A stretch of DNA of 64,000 nucleotides from assembly GCF_900460245.1 (NCBI RefSeq), contig NZ_UHIP01000002.1, forward strand, positions 434,001 through 498,000, written 5' to 3'. Shown here one piece after another: positions 51,793 to 60,101 of this stretch. The position numbers and the translations under genes were made by a program. Below the pieces are notes generated by a model that saw only the letters and a program-made list of their open reading frames with translations, had not been told where the DNA came from and searched no databases. This stretch comes from Vibrio fluvialis. Its GTDB lineage: Bacteria; Pseudomonadota; Gammaproteobacteria; Enterobacterales; Vibrionaceae. Numbering within the stretch: position 1 is the first letter of the stretch; each line of letters starts with the position of its first letter.

Positions 51793-52719
51793 TCAGTCGG
51801 TTTCTGTGGCCGAGAAATCCGGACTGACCACTTCAACGGGCACCCCATTCTGGGCCAGAATCACCGCTCGGGCTTTGGCATCCGATTTATTAAACTCCTG
51901 CATCCACCAGCTCAGTTCAATCGGCAGCGCGAGATCTTTTTTACTGCCATCGCTGCGGGTCAGAGGCTCATGCGCTTCGACAAATACGCTGCGATCCGGC
52001 TCCAGCGCCACTTTAACCGGTTCATCAATGATACGCACTTTTTCGCCGCGCTGTACCTGTTGGAACAGCCATTCAATGTCTTTCGGATCCATACGAATAC
52101 AGCCGGAGCTGACCCGCATCCCGATACCGAAATCTTTGTTGGTTCCGTGAATCAGGTATTCCCCATTGCCATACCCCAAACGCAACGCGTATTCACCCAA
52201 TGGGTTATCCGGCCCCGCAGGCACTACAGCCGGCAGTTCGATACCTTTGGCGAGATACTCTTTGCGAATCGATTGCGGTGGCGTCCAAGTCGGGCTTGGC
52301 CGTTTCTGGCTGATGATGGTTTCCATCTCCGGCGTGTCACGACCAATACGGCCAATCCCAACCGGGAAAATATGCACTTTATGGATTTGTGGTTCAAAGT
52401 AGTACAACCGCAGCTCAGCCAGATTGACGACGATGCCTTCATACGGCACTTTCGGCAGGATGATTTGTGACGGGATCGTCAGCACAAACCCTTCCTGAGG
52501 TAAAAACGGGTCGACGCCTTTATTGGCAGCCATCAACGCCAGAAAGCCGACATCGTAACGTTTGGCAATGTCGGACAGCGTTTCGCCTTTCTCAATCACA
52601 TGATACTGCGTATTGCCGACCATGCTGCTGCCTTCCATCGGGAAGTCATAAGTGGCTGCCCACACATTGGAGGCAAAACTGGCGGCAAGGGCCCCAATCA
52701 CCAATAACTTACGCAACAT
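51793..52719 (-). CDS. ldtA: LysM-YkuD L,D-transpeptidase, LdtA-like
   Basis: The 308-residue protein has a signal peptide ending VWA-ATY near residue 23. A LysM domain follows (YHVIEKGETLSDIAKRYDVGFLALMAANKG), then a YkuD catalytic domain with HGTNKDFGIGMRVSSGCIRMDP, holding the catalytic Cys. It makes 3-3 cross-links and/or attaches Lpp to peptidoglycan. Its start overlaps the last 11 bases of phr, so it is the last gene of the photolyase operon and translationally coupled. The assignment to LdtA is from remembered gene order. Confidence 0.88.
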   Translation of the reverse strand: MLRKLLVIGALAASFASNVWAATYDFPMEGSSMVGNTQYHVIEKGETLSDIAKRYDVGFLALMAANKGVDPFLPQEGFVLTIPSQIILPKVPYEGIVVNLAELRLYYFEPQIHKVHIFPVGIGRIGRDTPEMETIISQKRPSPTWTPPQSIRKEYLAKGIELPAVVPAGPDNPLGEYALRLGYGNGEYLIHGTNKDFGIGMRVSSGCIRMDPKDIEWLFQQVQRGEKVRIIDEPVKVALEPDRSVFVEAHEPLTRSDGSKKDLALPIELSWWMQEFNKSDAKARAVILAQNGVPVEVVSPDFSATETD

Positions 52720-54136
52720 GCTCTACATTATCCTTCGCTTCTTTATACAAGCGTAAGGTTACTTCTCTTTCAGCTTTGTGATCAACTATCGGCTGCGGAT
52801 ATAACAGAGAGTTAACACCGGACCATTTCCACGGAGCATGAATGTGCGCTTCAGGCACATTGGCTAATTCCGGAACCCACTGACGAATGAAGCTGCCGCT
52901 TGGATCGAATTTCTCGCCCTGAGTAATCGGGTTGAAAATACGAAAATAAGGCTGACCGTCACAACCGGTTGATGCACACCACTGCCAGCCACCATTGTTG
53001 GCAGCATAGTCGCCATCAACCAGTTGCTGCATAAAGTAACGTTCACCCCAGCGCCAATCGATATGCAGATCTTTAGTGAGAAAACTCGCCACGATCATGC
53101 GCAGGCGGTTATGCATCCACCCTGTTTGATTGAGTTGGCGCATCGCTGCATCAACAATCGGATAACCGGTTTTACCTTCGCACCAGCGTGAGAATTTAGC
53201 CTCATCCTGCCACCATTCAAGCCGCGCTCCCCACTCAAGGAAGTCTTTGCTCTTTGACAGCTTTGGTTCAAACACCAACAAGTGTTGATAGAACTCACGC
53301 CAGATGAGTTCACTCAGCCAGGTTTGGGCACCTTCCGACAAAACGCCCATCTCAGTTTCAGCATAAACGCGCGCAATACACTGCCGTGGTGACAACGCGC
53401 CGATCGCCAGATACGGAGATAATGCACTGGTCCCCGCTTTGGCCGGAAAATCGCGCTGCTGTTTATAGTCGTCCAGCTGTTCCTGACAAAAGGCGCGCAA
53501 GCGGCGGCGCAGAGTGTCAAAATCCACTGGCCACAATTCGCTGCTGATGCAAGGGTGTGTAAACGGCTGCGCGGCATTCCAGACCAGAGCTTGCAGATCA
53601 TCAGGCAGCGCGTGCTCTGGCGCTGCGCGGCTGGCACGAATAACCGGCGGAGTGAACTGGGTAAGCCAGGCGCGTTTAAACGGAGTGAACACTTTGAAAT
53701 ATTCCCCCTGTTTATTCAGCACACTGCCCGGCGCCATCACGCACTTGTCATTAAACGACTGCCAGTCGATGCCATGCTGCTGCAGACGTTCCGCTGCCAA
53801 CGCATCACGCTTTTGCTCGTTGAGCTCATAATCGCGGTTTGCCAGTACTTGGTTGGCACCTGATGCCACAGCCACTTGCTGCACCGCATCAACCGAATCG
53901 GCAAAGGTCGCCACTTCACGATAGAGCAACGGCACATTAAGCGCAGACAACTCTTCCTGAAGGGCAAACAGGCGACGATAAATCAAGTCAGCCTGAATGG
54001 GTGCCAAATCGTGCTGTTGCCACTGCTGAGGCGTTGCCACAAACAACGCACACACAGGTTCACCGCTGATCAAAGCTTCATTGAGAGCCGCGTTATCCAC
54101 CGCACGCAAATCGCGGCGTAGCCACACCAGTTTCAT
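52709..54136 (-). CDS. phr: Deoxyribodipyrimidine photolyase (class I)
   Basis: The 475-residue protein has an N-terminal antenna-binding Rossmann domain (MKLVWLRRDLRAVDNAALNEAL) and a C-terminal FAD domain with the conserved WMHNRLRMIVASFLTKDLHIDWRWGERYF (read in parts) and GGWQWCASTGCD, typical of class I CPD photolyases. It repairs UV pyrimidine dimers using blue light. It sits 9 bp after the MerR gene and overlaps ldtA, forming one operon whose regulator is probably the MerR protein. Confidence 0.93.
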   Translation of the reverse strand: MKLVWLRRDLRAVDNAALNEALISGEPVCALFVATPQQWQQHDLAPIQADLIYRRLFALQEELSALNVPLLYREVATFADSVDAVQQVAVASGANQVLANRDYELNEQKRDALAAERLQQHGIDWQSFNDKCVMAPGSVLNKQGEYFKVFTPFKRAWLTQFTPPVIRASRAAPEHALPDDLQALVWNAAQPFTHPCISSELWPVDFDTLRRRLRAFCQEQLDDYKQQRDFPAKAGTSALSPYLAIGALSPRQCIARVYAETEMGVLSEGAQTWLSELIWREFYQHLLVFEPKLSKSKDFLEWGARLEWWQDEAKFSRWCEGKTGYPIVDAAMRQLNQTGWMHNRLRMIVASFLTKDLHIDWRWGERYFMQQLVDGDYAANNGGWQWCASTGCDGQPYFRIFNPITQGEKFDPSGSFIRQWVPELANVPEAHIHAPWKWSGVNSLLYPQPIVDHKAEREVTLRLYKEAKDNVEHVA

Positions 54137-54145
54137 TGTCTGCTC

Positions 54146-54946
54146 CTAATCGTTGGCCAGCGTTTGCAGTACATCGGACAAAAATAGCTGGTCTCCAAAC
54201 TGCACTGCCAAACGTTGCTTGGCCTGCCATTGGTTTTCCGCTAAGCCGCGATGTGAGAACAGCGCCACAGCGTTGTAGGCTGCCAATGATTCATGTTCAG
54301 CCAGCCCCGTCATGTCATCGACGCCGTCTAACAATGTAACGTTATAGCCCTGCTCAGCCCACGTGACAGCCCACAGCCAGGCCAGCAGGCTGCCAGATGG
54401 ATCAAAACTCACAGCCAGGCATTTGCCCTTGTGGGCCGCTTTATTTTCCGATTCAAGAATGGTCGAGAGTTTGCTCAGCATGATGCCGTTGAGCAGTCCT
54501 TTCTGTAGCGAACGTAGCGGCCCTTTCACTTTCTCCAAGGCATCAATCACTGGCAGCACAAACTGACGTTCAACGATGTCGAGCGGGTACTCTTTCATCA
54601 CCGTGCCAATTACATTCTCGGCTTTGCCGCGATTGAGTTGTGCCAGCGCACTGAGTAGTGCTTCGCACTCTTCCAACTCAGCGTGCAGTTCAGGTTCGGT
54701 GCCCACCTCAGCCGCATTGCCTTGCAGCAGTTGGCTCACTTTACCAATCGACACCCCTTTAAGCAGCCAGCTTTGGATCTGGCGAATGGTCTGAATGTCG
54801 TGGTCGGTATAAAGGCGATGCCCTTTGGCCGTGCGCTGCGGCTGAACCAAGTTGTAACGTCGCTGCCAGGCGCGCAGTGTAACCGGCTTCACTCCGGTGA
54901 TTTCTGACACTTCGCGAATGGCATACAACTTCTCTTCACAAGCCAT
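54146..54946 (-). CDS. MerR-family regulator of the photolyase operon
   Basis: The 266-residue protein has a MerR winged helix (LYAIREVSEITGVKPVTLRAWQRRYNLVQPQRTAKGHRLYTDHDI, read in parts) and a C-terminal domain of about 180 residues with a helical part and an alpha/beta part (LAVSFDPSGSLLAWLWAVTWAEQGYNVTLLDG). That layout resembles the LitR/CarH type, but I do not see the DxHxxG cobalamin motif, so B12 binding is doubtful. V. cholerae has a homologue linked to blue-light response. Its start overlaps the YbgA-like gene by 11 bp. Confidence 0.85.
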   Translation of the reverse strand: MACEEKLYAIREVSEITGVKPVTLRAWQRRYNLVQPQRTAKGHRLYTDHDIQTIRQIQSWLLKGVSIGKVSQLLQGNAAEVGTEPELHAELEECEALLSALAQLNRGKAENVIGTVMKEYPLDIVERQFVLPVIDALEKVKGPLRSLQKGLLNGIMLSKLSTILESENKAAHKGKCLAVSFDPSGSLLAWLWAVTWAEQGYNVTLLDGVDDMTGLAEHESLAAYNAVALFSHRGLAENQWQAKQRLAVQFGDQLFLSDVLQTLAND

Positions 54947-55889
54947 AACGTAATTTCAACTCCTGAGGATGAGGATCCAGATAGCGCTGCTTACTCAGAT
55001 ACGCATCGGGATACATGGATAAATAGTGTTTGATTAAGGTCAGCGGCGCCAGCAGTGGCAAGGTACCACGTCGGTAATCGTGAATCAGTTGTGCCAGTTC
55101 GGATTTTTGTTCCCGGCTCAGTGAACGCTTGAAATAACCTTGCAGATGCATCAGCACATTGGTGTGATTTCTGCGGCTGGCGCGATAAGTCAGCGCCTGC
55201 ATCAGCCCCAAGCGATACTCGGTAATGAACTCTTCCACAGAGTAGCGACTGACATTGGCGACTAAACGCCCGAGCGATTGATAAGAAAGCGGATGATGCG
55301 CCATCAAGGATAATTTGTAACGGGTATGAAACTCCACCACTTTGCGCGCCGTCGGTTCATCGCCCAGCGTACGGTAGAAGTCGTCGAGACAGAACACACG
55401 AGTAATGAAATTTTCGCGCAGCACAGGATCATGCAAGCGCCCATCTTCTTCAACGGGTAACCAAGGCATCGCCGTGCGCAGTTTTTGGGTGTATAAGCCG
55501 ACTCCCTCTTTTTCCGCGCCATGCTCTTTGTACACTTTGACTTTTTCCATTCCGCATGTCGGTGACTTGGCGCAAACGATATAGCCGCGCAGGTTGAACT
55601 GCTGTAGCTGCGCGACTTTTGCCTCGGAAAACGCCAGCAGCGTATCAGTGTGATCGCGGCTTGCGTCTTTGGTTTCCACCAATGCAATGCGCTCTTCATT
55701 CGAAACAAGGCGAATCGTCGGACGAGGCACTGGTAGCCCCATCTCCACTTCCGGACACACAGAGACAAACTCAAAGTACGGTGCCAGCTCCTCTGTCACA
55801 AACTGACTCCGTTTGTGCCCGGCATCAAAGCGAACTTTCTCACCGACAATACAAGCGCTGACTCCGACACGAATAGCTGTTGATTCCAT
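54936..55889 (-). CDS. DUF523-DUF1722 (YbgA-like) protein
   Basis: The 317-residue protein fuses DUF523 (residues about 1-150: IRVGVSACIVGEKVRFDAGHKRS, FEFVSVCPEVEMGLPVPRPTIRLV, YIVCAKSPTCGM) to DUF1722 (about 190-305: FHTRYKLSLMAHHPLSYQSLGRLVANVS). E. coli ybgA lies beside phr, so a link to photolyase is established by conserved context. Its biochemical role is unknown; the conserved cysteines suggest a metal or Fe-S site. ATG 55889 is used. It heads the operon, with two palindromes just upstream. Confidence 0.88.
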   Translation of the reverse strand: MESTAIRVGVSACIVGEKVRFDAGHKRSQFVTEELAPYFEFVSVCPEVEMGLPVPRPTIRLVSNEERIALVETKDASRDHTDTLLAFSEAKVAQLQQFNLRGYIVCAKSPTCGMEKVKVYKEHGAEKEGVGLYTQKLRTAMPWLPVEEDGRLHDPVLRENFITRVFCLDDFYRTLGDEPTARKVVEFHTRYKLSLMAHHPLSYQSLGRLVANVSRYSVEEFITEYRLGLMQALTYRASRRNHTNVLMHLQGYFKRSLSREQKSELAQLIHDYRRGTLPLLAPLTLIKHYLSMYPDAYLSKQRYLDPHPQELKLRYGL

Positions 55890-55902
55890 ACTGGCCCCCA
55901 AC

Positions 55903-55927
55903 TTATACAAACGAAAACTTTGTATAA
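55903..55927. promoter_or_regulatory. Operator 1 of the ybgA-merR-phr-ldtA operon
   Basis: A perfect 9-bp inverted repeat, TTATACAAA and TTTGTATAA, with a 7-bp spacer, 14 bp before the first start codon. It has the same architecture as operator 2, so both probably bind one protein, most simply the operon's MerR regulator. Confidence 0.75.
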
Positions 55928-55949
55928 CATATAGCACGAGCCATTAATC

Positions 55950-55974
55950 TTGTACAAACTAATTTTTTGTACAA
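55950..55974. promoter_or_regulatory. Operator 2 of the ybgA-merR-phr-ldtA operon
   Basis: A perfect 9-bp inverted repeat, TTGTACAAA and TTTGTACAA, with a 7-bp spacer. One arm overlaps a plausible -35 box (TTGTAC), with TATATG at a suitable distance as -10, so binding would repress transcription. The two operator centres are 47 bp apart. Confidence 0.75.
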
Positions 55975-56204
55975 AAAATTTCAGCGGCCAACTAAACGTT
56001 TACCCGAATCGATTGCTTTACCACTTTCAACACATTTAGTTATCAATAACCACAACCCAGCACGACTAGACTCATTTTGTGACAAACTTCTCAAGGATCG
56101 TTGGGGTAACTGGCTAGTATTGCCGCAACAGATGATTCATCAGTCAACAGAAACCGTAATTTATCTCGGTAACCCATTTGACTGACCTACTTTGGAGAGA
56201 AACG

Positions 56205-56915
56205 ATGGCAACCCCACACATTAACGCACAACCTGGTGATTTCGCTGATACTGTGCTGATGCCAGGTGACCCGCTACGCGCTAAATTCATTGCTGAAACT
56301 TACCTGGAAGACGTAAAGCAGGTATGTGACGTTCGCAATATGTTTGGTTACACAGGCACATACAAAGGCAAAAAAGTGTCTGTGATGGGCCACGGTATGG
56401 GTATCCCATCTTGCAGCATCTACGTACACGAGCTGATTGCAGAATACGGCGTGAAAAACATCATCCGTATCGGTAGCTGTGGCGCTGTACGTGACGACGT
56501 TAAACTGATGGACGTTGTGATCGGCATGGGTGCTTCGACCGATTCCAAAGTAAACCGTATCCGTTTCAGCGGCCACGATTTCGCAGCGATTGCCGACTAT
56601 GACCTGCTGGAAACCGCCGTTAACCAAGCTCGCGCGCACAACGTACCCGTAAAAGTGGGCAACGTGTTCTCCGCTGATCTGTTCTACACTCCAGAACCTG
56701 AAATCTTCGAAAAAATGAAGAATCTGGGCATCCTGGGTGTGGATATGGAAGCCGCTGGCATCTACGGTGTTGCCGCAGATCTTGGTGCACGTGCACTGAC
56801 CATTCTGACGGTTTCTGACCACATTCTGCGTGGCGAGAAACTTAGTTCAGAAGATCGTCAAAAATCATTCCACGATATGATGCAAGTGGCGCTGGAAACC
56901 GCCATCAATATCTAA
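56205..56915 (+). CDS. deoD: Purine nucleoside phosphorylase
   Basis: The 236-residue protein matches DeoD ([88 protein letters not shown], each read in parts). It reversibly splits purine nucleosides with phosphate, in nucleoside salvage. ATG 56205 has GGAGAGAA upstream. Chromosome II of vibrios carries such a second deoD copy; no other nucleoside genes are adjacent. Confidence 0.96.
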   Translation: MATPHINAQPGDFADTVLMPGDPLRAKFIAETYLEDVKQVCDVRNMFGYTGTYKGKKVSVMGHGMGIPSCSIYVHELIAEYGVKNIIRIGSCGAVRDDVKLMDVVIGMGASTDSKVNRIRFSGHDFAAIADYDLLETAVNQARAHNVPVKVGNVFSADLFYTPEPEIFEKMKNLGILGVDMEAAGIYGVAADLGARALTILTVSDHILRGEKLSSEDRQKSFHDMMQVALETAINI

Positions 56916-56982
56916 TTTGACGACTCAACATCCGCAGCCGGGTCACCGACCCGGTTGCCAGAATTACCCCGAGGGGGCGATC

Positions 56983-58452
56983 GTGTCTAACGACCAATTA
57001 CCGGCGGATGCTGATGGTTTACAGCTCAACTTTTGTAAAACATTGGCGTGTGACAACTTTGGCTTGAGTGATGCAGAACGTTATGTTTTGCAGCGTGCGA
57101 ACCCCAAGCGTCCAACGATGGTTTGTCGTGAATGTGGAGCTTTCCCCCCCTTACTTAACAACCGCGAAGTGTTAAACGAGCTGCATCGTCTGCGTCAGTT
57201 ACACAGCGAGGGGTTGCCTGCGTGTCGGAATAACGACTGCGCGAACTTCGGCTTGTCGGTTCATACGCACAAGCATCTCTACCATGCCTTTGGTTACAGT
57301 GGCGATCGTCAACGCTACCGCTGTAAGCAGTGCCAGTCGACTTTCGTTGATAAGTGGTCCGGCGCCAATAAAAAGCTCAGTTTTCAAGAGACCTTGCTCG
57401 GTCTGCTCTTTATGGGCTACTCCGTGCGCGAGATCTGTCGCAAGCTCAGCATCAATCCGAAAACCTTCTATGATCACGTGGATCACATTGCCAGCCGCTG
57501 CCGACGCAAACTGGCGATGATTGATGCGCGCTGGGTGAACCATGCAGATTCGTTCCAGTTTGCCTCCCGTTATATGCCCCTCCAGCCTCGCAGCAACAAC
57601 GGCGTATTGTGGATTGCAACTGGCGATGCGCGCACCGGCTACATTCTTTGTCAGCACGTGAACTACTCTGCGCAGGAAGAACCAGCCGGGAGTGCCGATC
57701 ACAATCCTTACGACTACCCCGCGCGATTTGTCTCGCGTGAGCACTCCGCCGAAGCTAATCTGCCCGTTCCGCCGCCATCACCTGTGCTGCGAGAGCGCAT
57801 CGATCAAAAATACCAGACCATTCTGGCACGAGGTAATGTGGAAGACCCGATGGGCAACCTCACCTCGTTCCATTATCCGTCCAAAGGGGCGCTGATTCGT
57901 CCGCCGTATACCTCCTACGCCCACTATCTGCATGTACTGGATATGTGTGAGAGCGAAAAACGGGTTTCGATTTTCATGCCTCAGGATCCGGTACTGCGCT
58001 CTGCGGCGCTCAGTGTTTGTCTGCCGCGTATCCGCAACAACACCGTGGATCTGATGTACGTGGAAGAGGACAGCGGCTGGAATTCGGAGCTGAATTTCAA
58101 CAAAATCGACATTGTGCTGATGGGATGGTGGCGCGACCGCTGGGCGATTGCCAGCCAGAATCAAGGCGACAAGGGGATCTGTTATCTCGCCGGAAACAAC
58201 GCCGATCCGCAGCAGTGGCTGCAATCGGCTTCCATTCGCCAGATAGAGTTTTACCAACAACGTTTCCAGTTGCTGTTTGAGTCGTTCATCAACGAACCAC
58301 GACGCAAACTGCGTCCGGGTGGCCTACAACCGCTGCTGGATATTTTCCGCGCCTGGCACAACCTTTGTTATCAAGATAAACAAGGATTTACCGCCGCTCA
58401 GAATCTGGGGGTCACCCAGCATCCTTTGACGCTGAAAGAACTTTTATCCTAA
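56983..58452 (+). CDS. Zinc-finger, IS1-like transposase-related chromosomal protein
   Basis: The 489-residue protein has two CxxC-type zinc-finger pairs (CKTLACDNFG/CRECG and CRNNDCANFG/RCKQCQSTF), then a helix-turn-helix-like segment (LGLLFMGYSVREICRKLSINPKTFYDHVD), resembling the InsA/IS1-type N-terminus. A long C-terminal half of about 300 residues follows that I cannot match to a DDE core. No terminal repeats or target duplication are visible, and it sits 67 bp after deoD, so it is probably a domesticated gene. GTG 56983 is preferred for its GAGGGGG ribosome site. Confidence 0.65.
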   Translation: MSNDQLPADADGLQLNFCKTLACDNFGLSDAERYVLQRANPKRPTMVCRECGAFPPLLNNREVLNELHRLRQLHSEGLPACRNNDCANFGLSVHTHKHLYHAFGYSGDRQRYRCKQCQSTFVDKWSGANKKLSFQETLLGLLFMGYSVREICRKLSINPKTFYDHVDHIASRCRRKLAMIDARWVNHADSFQFASRYMPLQPRSNNGVLWIATGDARTGYILCQHVNYSAQEEPAGSADHNPYDYPARFVSREHSAEANLPVPPPSPVLRERIDQKYQTILARGNVEDPMGNLTSFHYPSKGALIRPPYTSYAHYLHVLDMCESEKRVSIFMPQDPVLRSAALSVCLPRIRNNTVDLMYVEEDSGWNSELNFNKIDIVLMGWWRDRWAIASQNQGDKGICYLAGNNADPQQWLQSASIRQIEFYQQRFQLLFESFINEPRRKLRPGGLQPLLDIFRAWHNLCYQDKQGFTAAQNLGVTQHPLTLKELLS

Positions 58453-58613
58453 ACGTTTTGACGATTTGTCTAGTATTAAAATGTGAACTAAGGTCAATAA
58501 ATGCTTAGACGAATTGTAAATAAACTCAATTTATTGCAGTAATGGATGCGAAAAATTAGCAGCTCAATATAATGAGTCTGTCGTTTGGACCGTAACGCCA
58601 AGGATTATGCAGT

Positions 58614-60101
58614 TTGGATAAAAGCCAGTACCTTCTCGAACTCGAAATCGACCAGCTCAGGCATCGCATAGAATCTGAACCGCAGCAAGTCCTGGCGGTG
58701 GCAGAACAATGTCTGAGCCGAGCAACGCAACTCGGGTTTTCAGACGGTATTCTGCAGTCTCTGATCATCATGTCGCGCTGCCTATGGTGCAATATGGATT
58801 ATCGCCGCGGCCTCAAAACCATCAAACAAGCATTCACCTACCAAAACAGCCTCGACACTGACGACTACTTGCCCGAAATTCTTCACGTGCATGCACTGCA
58901 TTTCTGGGGGCAAGCCAAATACTATACTGCTCAACAATTCTGGATTAATGCCCTGGAACAAGCCGCCTTGGTCGATGAAAACGAAATTCTCATCGAGTGT
59001 CTGATTGGTCTGGGCAATGTGTGGCGCATTACTAATGAATACAAGCTTGCGGCATCAACCCACGAGCTCGCCGTTAAAGTCGCCAACAACACCCGCATTC
59101 ACTGGCTGGAAGGCAAAGCGCGCATTCTGTGGGCTTGGGACCTGTACTTGCTGGAGCAATACGTCGACATGCTCACCGTGCTGGATGGTGCCGAAGAAGT
59201 GCTACGCGGCCATTCGGATCGCACATGGCAAGCGGAAGTATGGGATTTTCGTGGCTTGGCGCTGCTGGGTCTCGAACGCTTGGCAGATGCTGAAGACGCC
59301 ACTCAGCGCGCCCACGAACTGGCGGTCAAACACGATCTAGTGTGGATGAAAGCGCACTCTTACATCAGCCGCGCGCGACTGGAGCTGCTGCGCAAAAATC
59401 TCGACAAAGCGAGTGAGCTGCTGCATGCCGCTGAAGTCTCCGCAGAGAAGTTTGACAACGGTGAATTGCTGTCTCAAATCTGCTTTCAGCAATCAAGAGT
59501 GGCCGAAGAGAGCGGGGATTTTAAAAGTGCACTGGAAGCTTTTCGCAAATATCGCAAGTTTTCCATCACCATGCTGCGAGAGCAGACGATTCTGGTCGGT
59601 CGCGACAAAGCTCGCGCCTCGAAACGACAGATGGAGCAGCGGGCGCGCAAACTGATTAACCGGGTGCGCAGCCAACACGAGTACGACCCGGAAAAACATC
59701 TCTCCAACGTGGTGTCCGAAACCTATTGGTGGGAACAGATGATGGAGTTCAAAGCCGAATTGCAACACTCCAGCCATTCGGTGATTGTGATTCAACACCG
59801 CGACCCACATTTTCTCGATGTGTGCACAGAACTGGTTCACTCGTTGTGTGCGCACAACGATTTGCTCTCGCGGATCAGCAGCCAGCGTCTTGGCTTACTA
59901 CTGGCTGAGAAGGATGAGGCATCAGAGCAGGTTTACCAGACTTTGCTGAACATGATCGAAATTTATCCTTGGCAGCGCAAAGAGTTGAGCGGCGAGATGC
60001 CCAATGTCACGCTGCACAGCATTCTCAGTTTCCCGTTTACCCTCGAACAGCTCGAAGAGATGTCATTACAGGAAGAGTCGTATGGAAGTCCTACTCAATA
60101 A
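58614..60101 (+). CDS. TPR protein with degenerate GGDEF-like C-terminus
   Basis: The 495-residue protein has about eight TPR-like helical pairs from residue 1 to 340. The C-terminal part (about 365-480) shows a GGDEF-fold strand-helix pattern (SVIVIQHRDPHFLDVCTELVHSL, then RISSQRLGLLLAEKDE), where the GGDEF sequence should be but is RISSQRLG. It therefore cannot be a cyclase and may act as a pseudo-enzyme or sensor. Its TTG start has AAGGA upstream. Its 3' end overlaps the next gene by 20 bp. Confidence 0.65.
   Translation: MDKSQYLLELEIDQLRHRIESEPQQVLAVAEQCLSRATQLGFSDGILQSLIIMSRCLWCNMDYRRGLKTIKQAFTYQNSLDTDDYLPEILHVHALHFWGQAKYYTAQQFWINALEQAALVDENEILIECLIGLGNVWRITNEYKLAASTHELAVKVANNTRIHWLEGKARILWAWDLYLLEQYVDMLTVLDGAEEVLRGHSDRTWQAEVWDFRGLALLGLERLADAEDATQRAHELAVKHDLVWMKAHSYISRARLELLRKNLDKASELLHAAEVSAEKFDNGELLSQICFQQSRVAEESGDFKSALEAFRKYRKFSITMLREQTILVGRDKARASKRQMEQRARKLINRVRSQHEYDPEKHLSNVVSETYWWEQMMEFKAELQHSSHSVIVIQHRDPHFLDVCTELVHSLCAHNDLLSRISSQRLGLLLAEKDEASEQVYQTLLNMIEIYPWQRKELSGEMPNVTLHSILSFPFTLEQLEEMSLQEESYGSPTQ

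Noticed and set aside
55967..56185. 72-codon plus-strand ORF before deoD
   Set aside because: Starts inside operator 2, has no ribosome site and no recognisable sequence.
56983..58452. Intact insertion sequence
   Set aside because: No terminal inverted repeats or target duplication; regular position behind deoD and its own ribosome site.
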